Assembly (NCBI GenBank): GCA_029204225.1
Contig: CM055112.1
Span: forward strand, 43,506,038-43,570,037
Direction of reading: 5' to 3'
From: Diphasiastrum complanatum
Lineage: Eukaryota; Streptophyta; Lycopodiopsida; Lycopodiales; Lycopodiaceae
Length of the DNA: 64,000 nucleotides
The position numbers were made by a program, and so were the translations under genes. Of this stretch, positions 22,440 to 33,869 are shown piece by piece (the first letter of the stretch is position 1; each line of letters opens with the position of its first letter). The notes beneath the pieces were generated by a model, which worked only from the letters and a program-made list of their open reading frames with translations, did not search any database and was not told where the DNA came from.

Positions 22440-23850
22440 CAAATTCGTTCGTGATACAAAACTCGTTCGCGACAGAACATCCATCAAAATTGAAGATCCA
22501 TAGATTATGAACAATGGAATTTTGTATTATGTAATACAATTTTTTGTATACATCAATTCTGAAAATATATTAGCCACTTTTTCTCTGAGGCTCTTTCATT
22601 TCTATTGCTTGAGTGCCCCTCGACTAGGTAGAACTATATGTTGTATTAGCATTAGACTAGACTATCTTATAGGTTCAAAAACATTTAATATGCATATTAG
22701 GTAATTTCTCGATAGGAAATCGACCTTGAAAAGCAAATATTTGAATGGAGAACAACACACTCTATTTATGGTGTCATGAAGTTATGACATTAGTGAGGCA
22801 TTTCTGAATAATTAGGCATACATATCAATGATCCATATCATGCTTCATCCACGAAGCCATACTCCTTGGTCGATAACGATGTTCTAAGCCTTTTGATGTA
22901 TAACTTGAGGAGAGTATGATATCAGCATAGATTTTGATTAACCCAAATAAATTTTATATTCCAAATTTTATAAAACCCTCCTCCGAGGATCAAAAACTAG
23001 GATGTTGAATCCATAGAACAATAGGGAAATGGATGGTGAACAAACCAATCAAACCAAACCTAGATCATACGGACCTAGCCCCCAAGCTATGGATCTACCA
23101 ATCAATGCATAAGTTAGTTAATGATAAGTCATATTCATGAGGAAGCTGAATGGACTGTATGTGAAAGATTTCAGATCAATTAAGATCCAAATCCATAAAA
23201 TGATCTTGAGTTAGAAAGACAACAACTCACCAATCTTGCCAATGTAGAACAATCAGCACTACTCTAAGAATGAGATGCAAACTCTAATAGATATTGATCA
23301 AACATTAACCAAAACATAGAATGATGTTGTTGTCTGTACCATAACAGTAAGCTACTATATTCCACACGTTCGGATCTGAAAATAACATTTAATAAGCATT
23401 CTACACATAGAATTGCAAGATATCACAAGTATAGTTCACCAATGGACAGTAGAACCCAAGAGAACCATGTATAAGCATGAATGAGATAAGAGAGAGAGAA
23501 TGATCCCTCCTCCCACAAGTTACAACCTTTTATAGTAGGTCCAAACCTAAGTTTAAACTTTGGTTTCCCTCCATAATGAAAAACCCTACTATTATTGTGA
23601 CTAGATTCAATTTTATACTACTCAAATTGAATCCCTCCAAAACTCGTGTTCCACACTTTCCAAAAGTGTTTATTCAAATGTTTTTAGAGTAATTCAAACT
23701 CTAAGTCTAATATGAAATTGGCCTCAAATTCCATATAAACAAATGTAGCAATTTTGACTAAACTAGTTGAAATCTCTCACACTCCCTCTTCAACTAGTTT
23801 TAGCATGGACTTTGATAACACTCTAAGTGATGTCCTATGCATCATAAACA
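22440..23850. other. Unassigned non-coding stretch
   Basis: About 1.4 kb without a conserved frame. The text resembles plant LTR or intergenic sequence (scattered CTTTTATAG and CAACTCACC words), but no repeat partner or terminus was found in the window. Confidence 0.35.
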
Positions 23851-23859
23851 AGTCCTTTC

Positions 23860-24975
23860 CCAATGCTTTGAAGTAGCTTCCATAATTGATATAGTGAACA
23901 GTGTCCAAAATATTTTGACGAATTGGATCAAGCAGCATCGGAACCCCAGAAACCGAAGAGAAAGAAATTCAGGAAATCTATGTCCAAGGAAAAGGTTAAG
24001 AAAGAAGACTTATGTTTCGTCTGTAAAAAACCTAGACATATGATGAAGTTTTTTCCATAAAGGAAAAAAATGTCGGCACACATGATCCAGATCCCAGGAG
24101 GTAATGGTAAGACTTTGGAAATTAACCTGACAAATTGCCAGTGTGAATGTTCTTTCAGTACTGCTTCTTTCTTGCCTAATGAACTTTTCTGGTTAACTAA
24201 CACAATTAAAGATCAAGAAGTGAGTATTCTATTGGACAGTGGTTCTACTCATGATTTTAAATATTCTCGTCTTGCGCAAAAACTCGGCTTGGAAACTAAA
24301 GCCAACAATCATAGATACAAAGTTTATTTAGCTTTAAGAGTAGAGTTGGAGAATTGGAACTTAAAAGTCCCAAATCTCCCAGTGATGATATAGAGACATA
24401 GAGAATTAGTTAATTTTCATGTTTTAGACCTAGCCCGTACTGATTTAATTTTGGGATACAAATGGTTATTTAGTAAATCGCCTTCTCTGATAATTGATTT
24501 TGAGAAGCATATTCACTTTCAAGGAGGGTGATAAGGTAGTTACTTTATTTGGCATGAATTTTTACATCCGTCGAATAAGATTTCTACAGTTAATGAAATA
24601 GAAGCATTGGGCAGTTCACTATATTTGTCATTCGGGTTAGAAAAAATTGTGGTAGTATTCCTAGATGATATTCTCGTCTACAGTAAGACCTTTATGGAAC
24701 ACATAGAACACTTGAGAATCGTCTTGATGAAACTCTGACAGGAGTTACTCTACGCTAAAGAGTCCAAGTGTGAATTCTTTAAGCAAGAGTTGGTTTATCT
24801 CGGTCATACAATCACTATTAATGGGATCAAGATTGACGAGGATAAAATCAAGGTAGTGATTGAATGGCCAATTATGAAAATTGTGAGGAAAGTTAAATCA
24901 TTTTTAGGATTTACAGTTTTCTTCAGTAAGATTTATTGAGGATTATGCTAAGGTAGTAGCTCCGCTCAATAATCT
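23860..24975 (+). pseudogene. Gypsy fragment: zinc knuckle, protease and RT piece
   Basis: A basic stretch (PKRKKFRKSMSKEKVKKEDL) leads to CFVCKKPRHMMKFFP, a CX2CX4HX4C knuckle whose last Cys is Phe. The frame 24070-24393 carries the aspartic protease motif ILLDSGSTHDFKYSRLAQKL. From about 24640 the RT palm is readable as VVVFLDDILVYSKTFMEHIE followed by YAKESKCEFFKQELVYLGHT and KVKSFLGFTVFF, matching Gypsy RT with FLDD as the catalytic box. The RT fingers between protease and palm are missing, and stops interrupt both parts. Confidence 0.82.
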
Positions 24976-24989
24976 GACAGAGACATGAT

Positions 24990-25826
24990 GCAGAATACAG
25001 ATGAGCAGGTCAGTACTGTACTTGGCAAAAAGACAGTTTTCTTGCAGAATTGATAGTGTAGGACAAAAAATTGGTCTTTCTGGTCGTAATAGAATTCGCA
25101 GATAGGTTGAGAAATCGTGGAGAGGTAGATAAATCTAATTGTAATACTCGCGAATTCTAACAGAGAGTTATGAATGTCAGATTAGTGATTTTTTTAGATT
25201 TTTTGGAAAAAAATTGTAGTTTCAAAATTTGCGGGTAGGACAGGGAAATCGTACTCTTTGAGAACAAATTTTGAAGTTTGATGGCGAATTCTAACAAAGA
25301 GTTTTGACTGACAGATAAAGAATATGAAAAAAATATGATTTTCTGACAATAAACAGACAAAATCTCTGAGATAGAATTTGCGGGGCTGTTGGAGGACTGA
25401 TCTTGATGAGATCTAGCCTCAGTGAAGCTGGCAAATTCTAGGACAAAGATTTGGGTAAGAAATAAGGGATTTTGACAGTATATTAGGCTGTTTTCTCAAA
25501 TTTGATTGTGGTCAAAATTCGTGGAGGTGATAAGATGAAAGATCAGGGTCTGTTAGGGCTGCAGATAGGCTGGCGAATTCTGATATACCTGTTTGGTTTT
25601 GAAAAAAGTCACTTGGGTCACTTATTTCGAAGAAAATGCCCAAGTTGACTCTTTTGTTGCTTCCCCCCAGTTTGAGAAGGTGCTCCACAGCTCGTGTAGG
25701 ACCTGGAGAGACAACGCATGCTGTTTGTTGGTAGGAAGAGACAGGCAACAAGCAAACATACAGCACGAAAGCAAGAAATTAAAAAAAAGAAAGGAGAAGA
25801 AGCTAGGTAAAAAAATACTTGAAAAG
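24990..25826. other. Leader-like region of a minus-strand Gypsy element
   Basis: This region lies just inside the primer-binding site at 25828-25840 when read on the minus strand. It contains spaced GAATTCTAACA(A/G)AGAGTT-like repeats and a T-rich run on the minus strand but no gag frame. Confidence 0.35.
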
Positions 25827-25827
25827 C

Positions 25828-25840
25828 GGCAACGGCGCCA
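25828..25840 (-). promoter_or_regulatory. Gypsy primer-binding site, GGCGCC type
   Basis: The minus strand reads TGGCGCCGTTGCC, the primer site characteristic of Athila/Tat-like plant Gypsy elements. One base separates it from the LTR terminal CA (25842-25843 as TG on the plus strand). Confidence 0.8.
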
Positions 25841-25841
25841 A

Positions 25842-26520
25842 TGTTGGAAGTATTTCTAGTTTATGCGATGGCTAGATCTACTTACGGGTGTAGTATAGGG
25901 ATGTAGAGATTCGTCCACTTTTTAAGTTTCTAAAACAAGCTTCAACAGAATACGAAAAGAATCAACAGGAATGAGAACACTAAGGCTTACCCAACTAGTG
26001 CCCGTAACATAAATAAAGCTAATTAATGACAAAAATAAAATTCCTTGCTAAGGCAAATCCAACTAGCAAGATTACTAAATCCTACGTAACACCCAAAGGG
26101 AGATAATAAGAATTGCGGCTAAACTAAGCAATAAACACTTAAAACTATGCCACAATTAAAGGCCAATGAAAGGAGGCAAGAGGAGGCCCGAGCACCTTCC
26201 CTCAAGCACCTTCCAATGGGAACACAATGAAATGCAAGATAATCACAATAGTAATTTTGCCTTAATCACAAAGTGTTGTTTACAATGCAAATACCTCTCC
26301 TTTTATGGCAAGGAGGGTCTTCCATAAGTGTCTACTAACTTATGGGACTAATCTGTTTCTAGCCTTTCTAGAACTTCTAACTTAGGATTTAGAACTTCAA
26401 AGTTCTTAACTTAGGAAAACTTAGGATAAAATATTTCTAATCTTAAGTTTCCTAAGTCTAAGTTCTAAATCTAAGTTTAAGCTATTTTATTCGTATTTAA
26501 GCTTCTACTCATGGACTTAC
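25842..26520 (-). mobile_element. Athila/Tat-like Gypsy LTR (minus sense)
   Basis: The LTR begins immediately beyond the primer site. On the minus strand it includes CCATAAAAGGAGAGGTATTT, a TATA-like core promoter, and CTCCCTTTGGGTGTTACGTA. A 450-bp part of it (about 26030-26470) is repeated in opposite orientation at 56228-56685. The outer edge was not resolved. Confidence 0.65.
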
Positions 26521-27590
26521 AAAACACATGCCATGGTTGAAGTTTATTGACAGATACTCATACGTGGTCTTACAAAACACATGCCACAGAGTTTTATTTC
26601 TTTCTTTTTTATTTTCTCTATGTTAGCACAGTTGCTAACAGTGGTTGAATGGCATGTACATCCTACTGTGTGGGCAATTAGGAGAACTGATGCTAGTAGT
26701 CATGTCAAGTGCATGGCTTGGATCAATGGCAAGGGAGCATGCAGACAATCTATTTCAAATTCTAGCAGAGCAACACCTGCACCCTGTTTTAATGGGGCTC
26801 AAAGACATCCCAATGGCATGACCCCATAGTACTTGTGGTTTTGTCCCAATGATTGTACCCATACGTGGGTGCTAAGCAAAGCCATCATCCAAAAGCCTAA
26901 AATGACTCCAAGCAAATGGCCAATAGCCGATGGGACTAATTTGAACCAAGTGGAAATAGATTCACTCACCCAAGCAGGCATAATAATCTAGGGGGTCTTG
27001 CTCTATTCCAATATTTGGTTTAGTTAAGTGTATATTGTTATCTGCAACAATATTGAAAAGTTATTTGTATGCGGAATGCAGGATTCATTCTTAAGACTCC
27101 CACAAAGCAAGTCAACCAAAGGGAGCCAACATTTCATAACGTGGGTGCAAATCAGGGCAACATAGAGGATTGTGTCACAAATAACAAGCCATGTGATGAA
27201 CGAACCAATCTTCCAGGAGATGGACGTCATTCTAAATATCGCAAAGGGATATCAAAGAAGGCTTTGAAAATCGAGGTATTTTGTTCTTATTCAAAGACCA
27301 CAACTTGTACAAAAAATTTACGATAATTGAACATCCCACATTTTTTGTTATGTGACGTTCACTGGCTATGTTTCAGATTATAATCTTGTTGCATGTTTTG
27401 TCATTTAAGTGCTTTGACATGCCAATATTTTGGACATCATACCAGTATTTCGTTTGGTTATGTACCTGATCAACATCACAAAAGATTGGGTCTACGTATT
27501 GGATCATCTATGGGAATTATCTTGATTGCAAAAAGATCGCCAACTAAATTTTGCTCCAAAAAGCTCGCCTTCAATTGCTCGCCAAAAGAT
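26520..27590. other. Unassigned stretch
   Basis: No frame here shows conserved motifs on either strand. A short direct repeat (CTTACAAAACACATGCCA at 26517 and again at 26570) is the only structure I noticed. Confidence 0.35.
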
Positions 27591-28000
27591 CAACCCCCTG
27601 GCACAAGTGACCATACTTAGATGGTGGATTAAATTTTCCAATAAAATCCAAACCCCACCTTTGAAATGGTTCAATCGATTACAAAGGCATCAATGGATAA
27701 TCCATCATAGGTATCGGTCTCCCCTATTATTGACAAGCATCACAAATCTTACAATAAGCACATGTATCCTTCCAAGTAGTAGGCCACCAAAATCTTGCCT
27801 GAAAAATCTTGTGCATTGTAACACGGACTCCGAGTGTGATCATCAATAATTGGCGTAACATCGTTGGTTTGAACACATCGTCTTAACACATGGTCATGAT
27901 CTCGCTTATAAACACAATAACATATCGCGTAGATTCCGACGTGGGTGTCTGACGTATTTTCGAAAATTTTAGAATCCGTCACAATCCGACACATCGGAAT
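27590..28000 (-). pseudogene. Gypsy integrase fragment (zinc finger and core start)
   Basis: Minus-strand reading gives CVYKRDHDHVLRRCVQTNDV, then a decayed H2C2 segment ending DACQ, and, after stops, SIEPFQRWGLDFIGKFNPPS followed by KYGHL. LDFIG with the following PP is the start of the Gypsy integrase catalytic core and contains its first Asp. The fragment is short and interrupted, and its right end merges with the GACGTC repeat region. Confidence 0.65.
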
Positions 28001-28250
28001 ATGACGTCCAAGTAAACATGCTTACTTGGACGTCGTATTTGATTTTTGTGGATATGACCTGGGATGTTTTGACAAAAACAAAAAATACGTGTAATCCAAC
28101 ATGGACATCGAAATTCGACGGACGTCAAAAATCCGACGTCCACGTCGGCAATCCAAAAGCCTGTCCATGGCATCTGGGACCTGTCATCCGGGCATGAACG
28201 GGCATGGATGTCGAAATTCGACGAGTTTTGAAGTCATTGGATTCCGACGT
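27915..28250. repeat. Second GACGTCGGA/TCCGACGTC repeat cluster
   Basis: Half and full copies of the palindrome found at 18603-19135 recur here, including ATCCGACGTCCACGTCGGCA near 28130 and ATTCCGACGTC near 28240. This implies another terminal piece of the same CACTA family, about 9 kb from the first. Confidence 0.7.
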
Positions 28251-28342
28251 CTATTTGGTTTCTCGTATTCGCGCGATCCAGCGCCTTCTCTCTCACTCCA
28301 TTTTTTTGCAGGTTGGAGCGTCTTTGGAGCGATTGAGGGTGA

Positions 28343-28412
28343 TTAAAGATCAGTGCTTGAGGGCTTGAAGATCAGTGCTTGAAGATCAGTGTTTGAGGTT
28401 AGTGCTTGATTT
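28343..28412 (+). repeat. Short tandem repeat, GATCAGTGCTTGA units
   Basis: Four imperfect copies of GATCAGTG(C/T)TTGA(A/G)G occur in a row between the palindrome cluster and the GT microsatellite. Confidence 0.7.
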
Positions 28413-28469
28413 TGGTTTGTTTTGCTTTTTGTTTGTTTTTTTTGTTTTGAGAAGAGGTAGAGAGTGTGA

Positions 28470-28945
<476 letters not shown>

Positions 28946-29057
28946 AGAAACAAGAACATTCGTTGATTAAATGTGAGTCTATCATGCCTATGCAATCCAT
29001 CGCTGGATAACACATAGCACTATTGATATATCTTCATTTTATGAGAAATATTTCAGC

Positions 29058-29100
29058 GATCTGTCCATCGCTAGACAACGATCTGTCCATTGCTGGACAA
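29058..29100 (+). repeat. Tandem CGATCTGTCCATCGCTGGACAA units
   Basis: Two consecutive copies of about 21 bp have an internal dyad (TGTCCA and TGGACA). Related single copies appear at about 28996, 29263 and 29322, and weaker ones near 45930-46160. Confidence 0.5.
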
Positions 29101-29519
29101 CGCCCATCCTTAATCAAAAAAAGCCATAAAGTATGTGTAGGAGTGAGGCAGCCCTCCATCACTGCTCACTGAGCCATAAGGAGCAAGCAAAAGTATGGAA
29201 AAATCATGGTTACATCAATACTATCACCTGCAATTTCAGAAAATTATCACACACTTTAAGACTGTCCATCGTTGCCTATTGAGGCAGGGTGGACAGTTTC
29301 AAGAAACAAAAAGTGACATTGCTATCCATTGTTGGACCTCAATGTGTTCTTGCCCTATCACAACCTTTACATGGTTTATAGAGACGAGTGGCATATCAAA
29401 GTAGATCATTGTTAAAGCAACCTCCTCCGGAAAGTAGGGTAAATACAAACGTAATGTAAGAGAGAAGCAAATACATATCATAAGTTGTCAAATCGCTGAC
29501 CCGTAGGTAGGTAGGGTGC

Positions 29520-29847
29520 ACTTTCAGTGAGTATCAGAGGAGCGGAGTTCTTCACCGGTGTTGTAAAGCAAAAAGGATTGAAAAGAGCATGTACTTATAG
29601 TGCCCAATAAGGTAGTAACCTGGAAGGAGAGAGTGGGAGTGGGAAACTCTATTTCCCTCCAAATTATTTTTAAACGGATCAAACCATTTCAAATATTTGT
29701 GGGAAAACCTTCTAAATAAAAAATGGAACTCCATCATATGCAAGGGTACAACAATAAAAACCTTGTAAGTATGAAGTAGCGGTACGTCAGTATCTATCCA
29801 CGTATTCTGTTTAATTCAGTAGGGTAAGACTGAACAAAGGAGCATCC

Positions 29848-29881
<34 letters not shown>

Positions 29882-31790
29882 CCACCAATTGACTCGCAGT
29901 TAGTGAATCCCTTCGGGGGCAGTTAGCTCCCTGAAAGGGATAGCTAACTATCCACCAAAAGAACATCAATATTATGAGGCAATATGTATGACAAATCGGG
30001 AAACGATTCCGAAAAAAGTAGCTTATTAATGATACGACATAGGTTATCTCTCATAAAACCATTTTTTGAAAAGCATCAACAAGTATTCCAACCTCGTTAA
30101 GAAAAGTCTCTTGCAAGTTACAGCAGTACATTGCGGCAATGACTTGTGAAATAATAACCTTATATGAATTATAGATTGGTCTGTTTGAATCCAGATGTAT
30201 ATATTGTAAATAAGAAAAGGGTAGTTCTCTTCTTTTGTCGTATATAAAAAGACAAGTCAGGCCGGATTTACTATCGAAGGTAATAGAAATATTTAAAAAG
30301 TTATTTTTATTCCCTTCAGTCATTTTTCTTTCTATTTCTAGAAAGTTCAGGGGATAGATCCAGAACGGGTTATCAGGGTTTCTTACCTAAGTTTTGTCCA
30401 TAAAAGTTTTGATATTAGGGTTATTGATGAGGCAAATGTCATCTATATATCTAAAAGAATGCCAAAAGTCATTCAAAAACGAGGTCAGGCACAGTTTAGC
30501 AAGTCTCTTAATAAATTGTGCCTCAAAAAAGGAAAGATACCAATTGCACCACGTAGGTGAGTAGGAAAAATTCATAGGGATACCTCGTATCTGTCTCTAG
30601 GTTCTGTTTCCAAGCCTGACAATACAATTATCAATCAAGAAGTCGTTCCATTGATAGAGTAAGTTTATATCCAAAGTATGCTAGTCTTGTGATTGTTTTA
30701 CCTTCCAAGACCAATTGAAACTTCGCGTGAATGATTCCATTTAAAGTATATAAGTTCATGTATGGAATATTTAAAGGCATAATTTATTGCCTTTTTCTTG
30801 ACAATTTTTAAACCCTCTGGGCCATCTAAGGGAATATTCTTGTAACATTTTGAGATATCTGCGACCCACATATTGGTAATCAGATAAGGTAGCTTTAGAT
30901 AGAAATCCATTGATGACTCACATTGCCAATGTAAAATCGTATCAGCTCTAAGAATACTCTTGTATGTATTCGCCTTAAGGACTGCTCCTTCCATGAGGAA
31001 GGGTGACAACATACCAAGAGCTCATGTGAGAAATTTGGCAAGTATGGTAATGCAGCAATCGTCAGCATTGGTAATCCATCTGAAAGAGTCTTTGTGGGCT
31101 TTAAAAGTGCAGAGGAGGTAAGCTAGAGAATTGTTTCCCAAGAAAAATTCAGGTAGAACGTTTGTAGAAATGTTCATTATATATGACAAGGAATCCTCCA
31201 CAAGATTAGATTGATTGTTAGAGAAAGGAGTAAAATCCAAACTGTTAAGTCGTTTTATGGCCAAATTTTGCACAAAGAATTTACACATGAAATAGGGATT
31301 ATGCTGTGCTTTATCAATTCCATTAACATATAGAGAGTTTGTAAGCCAAAATAATTCGTCCTTTGCAATCTTATTTTTACAGTACCAAAAATCCTGCGTA
31401 AAAAGTGAGCGTAAAAATGCTTCACATGGATAAACTCAAATACTCTATTTTGGTAACATAAATGTAAAAAAAGTCTCCCTGGATGGCTACTAGTGGAAAA
31501 CTGGAGACGTCCCGTTACTGAAACACTGATTTGTCTTTTAACACTGTCTTCTTCATCCTGCACATCGATTAGGATCTGTAAAAATTTAGCTTTTTGATTG
31601 GTAAGTCCTCTTTGTTTCCACTACTCTGTCCTTCCGTTGCTTTGTAATCTGAGACACGCTTCTTCTTCTCTGTTCCTGAACCGGAGATGACTGAGTTCGG
31701 ATTATTCAAATTAAAAGAGCTTGTTCTTTTGTTTGAGTTTTGGAAGTATTTGTCTTGGAGGGTAGAAAACTGGGACGTTTTAAGAGGCAT
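29520..31790 (-). pseudogene. Penelope-like element reverse transcriptase
   Basis: Six minus-strand fragments in order form one RT protein. An N-terminal Ser/Lys-rich part (31790-31569) precedes FAKHK-type motif LLCTFKAHKDSFRWITNADD (near 31110). Next come WVADISKCYKNIPLDGPEGL (near 30840), SPTWCNWYLSFFEAQFIKRL (near 30530), the catalytic box FRYIDDICLINNP (Asp pair at about 30443-30438) and LNISITFDSKSGLTCLFIYD with SNRPIYNSYKVIISQVIAAM. RYIDDI and the (K)xHK motif are typical of Penelope-like RTs and differ from LINE and LTR RTs. At least three frame changes show that it is inactive. I find no GIY-YIG endonuclease in the left flank. Plant examples are known, chiefly from conifers. Confidence 0.72.
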
Positions 31791-33260
31791 TTTATTTCTT
31801 GGATATTCTCGGCATCTCCTAAAGGTGCAAGTAATTTGGCAGAGGAGTCCTTAGTCAGTTCAATGGAGGCATCAATCATGTATTGGCAGATAAATCAGGA
31901 TGCAGGGCCGTTGGAACAAAATACCGAGTATCTCGACGATGGACATATCAAGATGTTTTTACATACAACAATATATTTTTCACCGGGTTTAGAACCTAGA
32001 ATGGATTTTTATGACAATATCAGTACCTACAAGACCAAGCAGCATATTGGCACACAATGTCTGTACATCAAACAGAGCGCTTGAAAATTGTTGAAAAGGA
32101 AGGGACCAAAATACTCTAGTGCCAGGGCACAGTTGCAAGAAAGAGAAGCACGTATAAGCAGGCTACAAGAACAGTTAAAAAGAAGAGATGAGGAAGGCAA
32201 GATATTGCAGGATCAAAATGCGCAATATTTTGAAAGAATGACAAAATTCCAAAAAGAAGTGCGTTGCAGGCATCTAAGGATGTATTCATGTACGAGCGGG
32301 ATTCGTTGCAATCCTAGTTGGATAGCATCACTATAGGTGGAACGTTGCGTATTGACAATGCGAGTCTCAAAGAATGGATGAAGAACATTCTATGCACTCG
32401 GGTCACAGACAAAGTGGAGCAGTTTGTTGAGGAACATGGGTTTTTACGAGAAGAAAATTTACACTTGGAAAAAGAATTAGCAGAGAAGCAAGAGTTTTTA
32501 TTGATTGCAAGTAGGTGCACAAACTGGTTGTCCCATCCAGAGGCAGTCCAAGAGCAAGCCAATTCACAATAGTTCATGGCCGATGTACAGCAGTTGAAAC
32601 AACAAGTGTTTGATTTGCAGCAATTGCTTAAAACCAAAAAAGATGACTATAAAAAGTTGCATGAGAAGGAAAAAGGATTCAGGGGGGAGATTGTGCTGCT
32701 GAATGAACAACTTGAGGATCGACACAATTCTGCACAAACAACTACCAACCAAGTTGCAATGGTTTTAAATGAAGATCAAGCTATTATTCTTGTACCGCAT
32801 CAGCTGCGAGTGAAGCGACCACGAGTGAAATTGGGCAGGGAGGTAAACCATTTATACGAGGCTTTAAAACCATGGATACACCTGCGCAATGTCGAGCATG
32901 CATGGAATATTGACTATTTGTTCTTGCTAGGGGTAAGGGACATTACGACTGAGGATGAGATGAGCCCTGAGAATTTTCTGGATTATACGGATTATCAAGA
33001 GTCAGAGTTGAAGACACGAACAATGTTGGCCTGGGCATTCTTGCAAAGATGAAAAAATTTCAAGCATGTTGACGGAGTCAAAATTTTGGTAGGGAATTCT
33101 ATGTTGTTTGCGGCACAGTATATCTATGAAGTGGAATCATACTTGCCGATGCATAATGATGTACATTATGTGGCTATCAAGAAGACTGTGAGGTTTAGAC
33201 CATGGGAGGCTGGTTATGGTAAGAAATTTGATGCGCTTTTTTTGAACACAGAATAATCTG
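31790..33260 (+). pseudogene. Coiled-coil protein of unknown family, copy A
   Basis: The reading passes through RMDFYDNISTYKTKQHIGTQ (near 32000), a coiled coil (ARAQLQEREARISRLQEQLK, DQNAQYFERMTKFQKE), TLRIDNASLKEWMKNILCTR, a second coiled coil (LREENLHLEKELAEKQEFL) and WLSHPEAVQEQANSQ. QQLKQQVFDLQQLLK leads into a globular C terminus with KPWIHLRNVEHAWNIDYLFL and LAWAFLQR, continuing to about 33260 after a stop at 33050. Frames change near 32085, 32310 and 32573. The same motif order appears on the minus strand at 40860-42797 and in part at 49091-50043. I recognise no enzyme motif. It abuts the Penelope-like element at 31790. Confidence 0.6.
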
Positions 33261-33429
33261 TAGAACTGGATAAACAATGGATGAGGATTAAAACTGATTA
33301 GTCAATTAGTAAGAAGGAGAATAATGCAAACCCGACCCTCATATGGTAACTCTTGGATGGGATCAAGCCAACTTATGGAGGATCTTCTATTATCAATGTT
33401 GATGCCAATCAAGATTTGGAGGGGTCAAG

Positions 33430-33868
33430 GCTTAAGGAGGAGTATCTTTAAGTATTTACACCAAGAGGATCTATGAGAGAGAGCCCTGAACCAAGGTGGC
33501 TCACATATGCGGAGAAAGGCAAGCAAGTGGAGGATGACACCTCTTATCATGCATTTTTTATCTCTCATCATGAGCCAAGAGATGTCCAAGATGCACTCCA
33601 ATCAAAGGAGCGGTATGAAGCCATGTCAAAGGAGTATCAAGCCTTGATTTTCAACAATACTTGGGAGCCCGTGGATCCACCTATCAACAAGCATGTTATT
33701 GGATGCAAGTGGGTGTTTAGAGTGAAGTAAAACAATGATGGATCTATCAAAAAATTTAAAGCAAGACTATGTGCTCAGATCCATGGTCCTGATTATGAAG
33801 ACACCTTTGCACCCATGGCCAAGATCGTCACTATAAGAATTATCATTTCTATTGCACACACCTGATTA
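33430..33868 (+). pseudogene. Copia connector and RT start fragment
   Basis: WLTYAEKGKQVEDDTSYHAF leads to VQDALQSKERYEAMSKEYQA, NNTWEPVDPPINKHVIGCKW and VFRVK, the beginning of a Copia RT. After a TAA and a small deletion it reads DYEDTFAPMAKIVTIRIIIS. The phrase resembles family A (RLTYQGKGQQVEG). Homology ends at about 33868, where CACTA sequence starts. Confidence 0.85.
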
Positions 33869-33869
33869 T

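Noticed and set aside
29520-31790. LINE or group II intron reverse transcriptase
   Set aside because: LINE RTs have YADD-type boxes and an AP endonuclease, and group II RTs have YADD with maturase; RYIDDI with the other blocks fits Penelope-like RT better.
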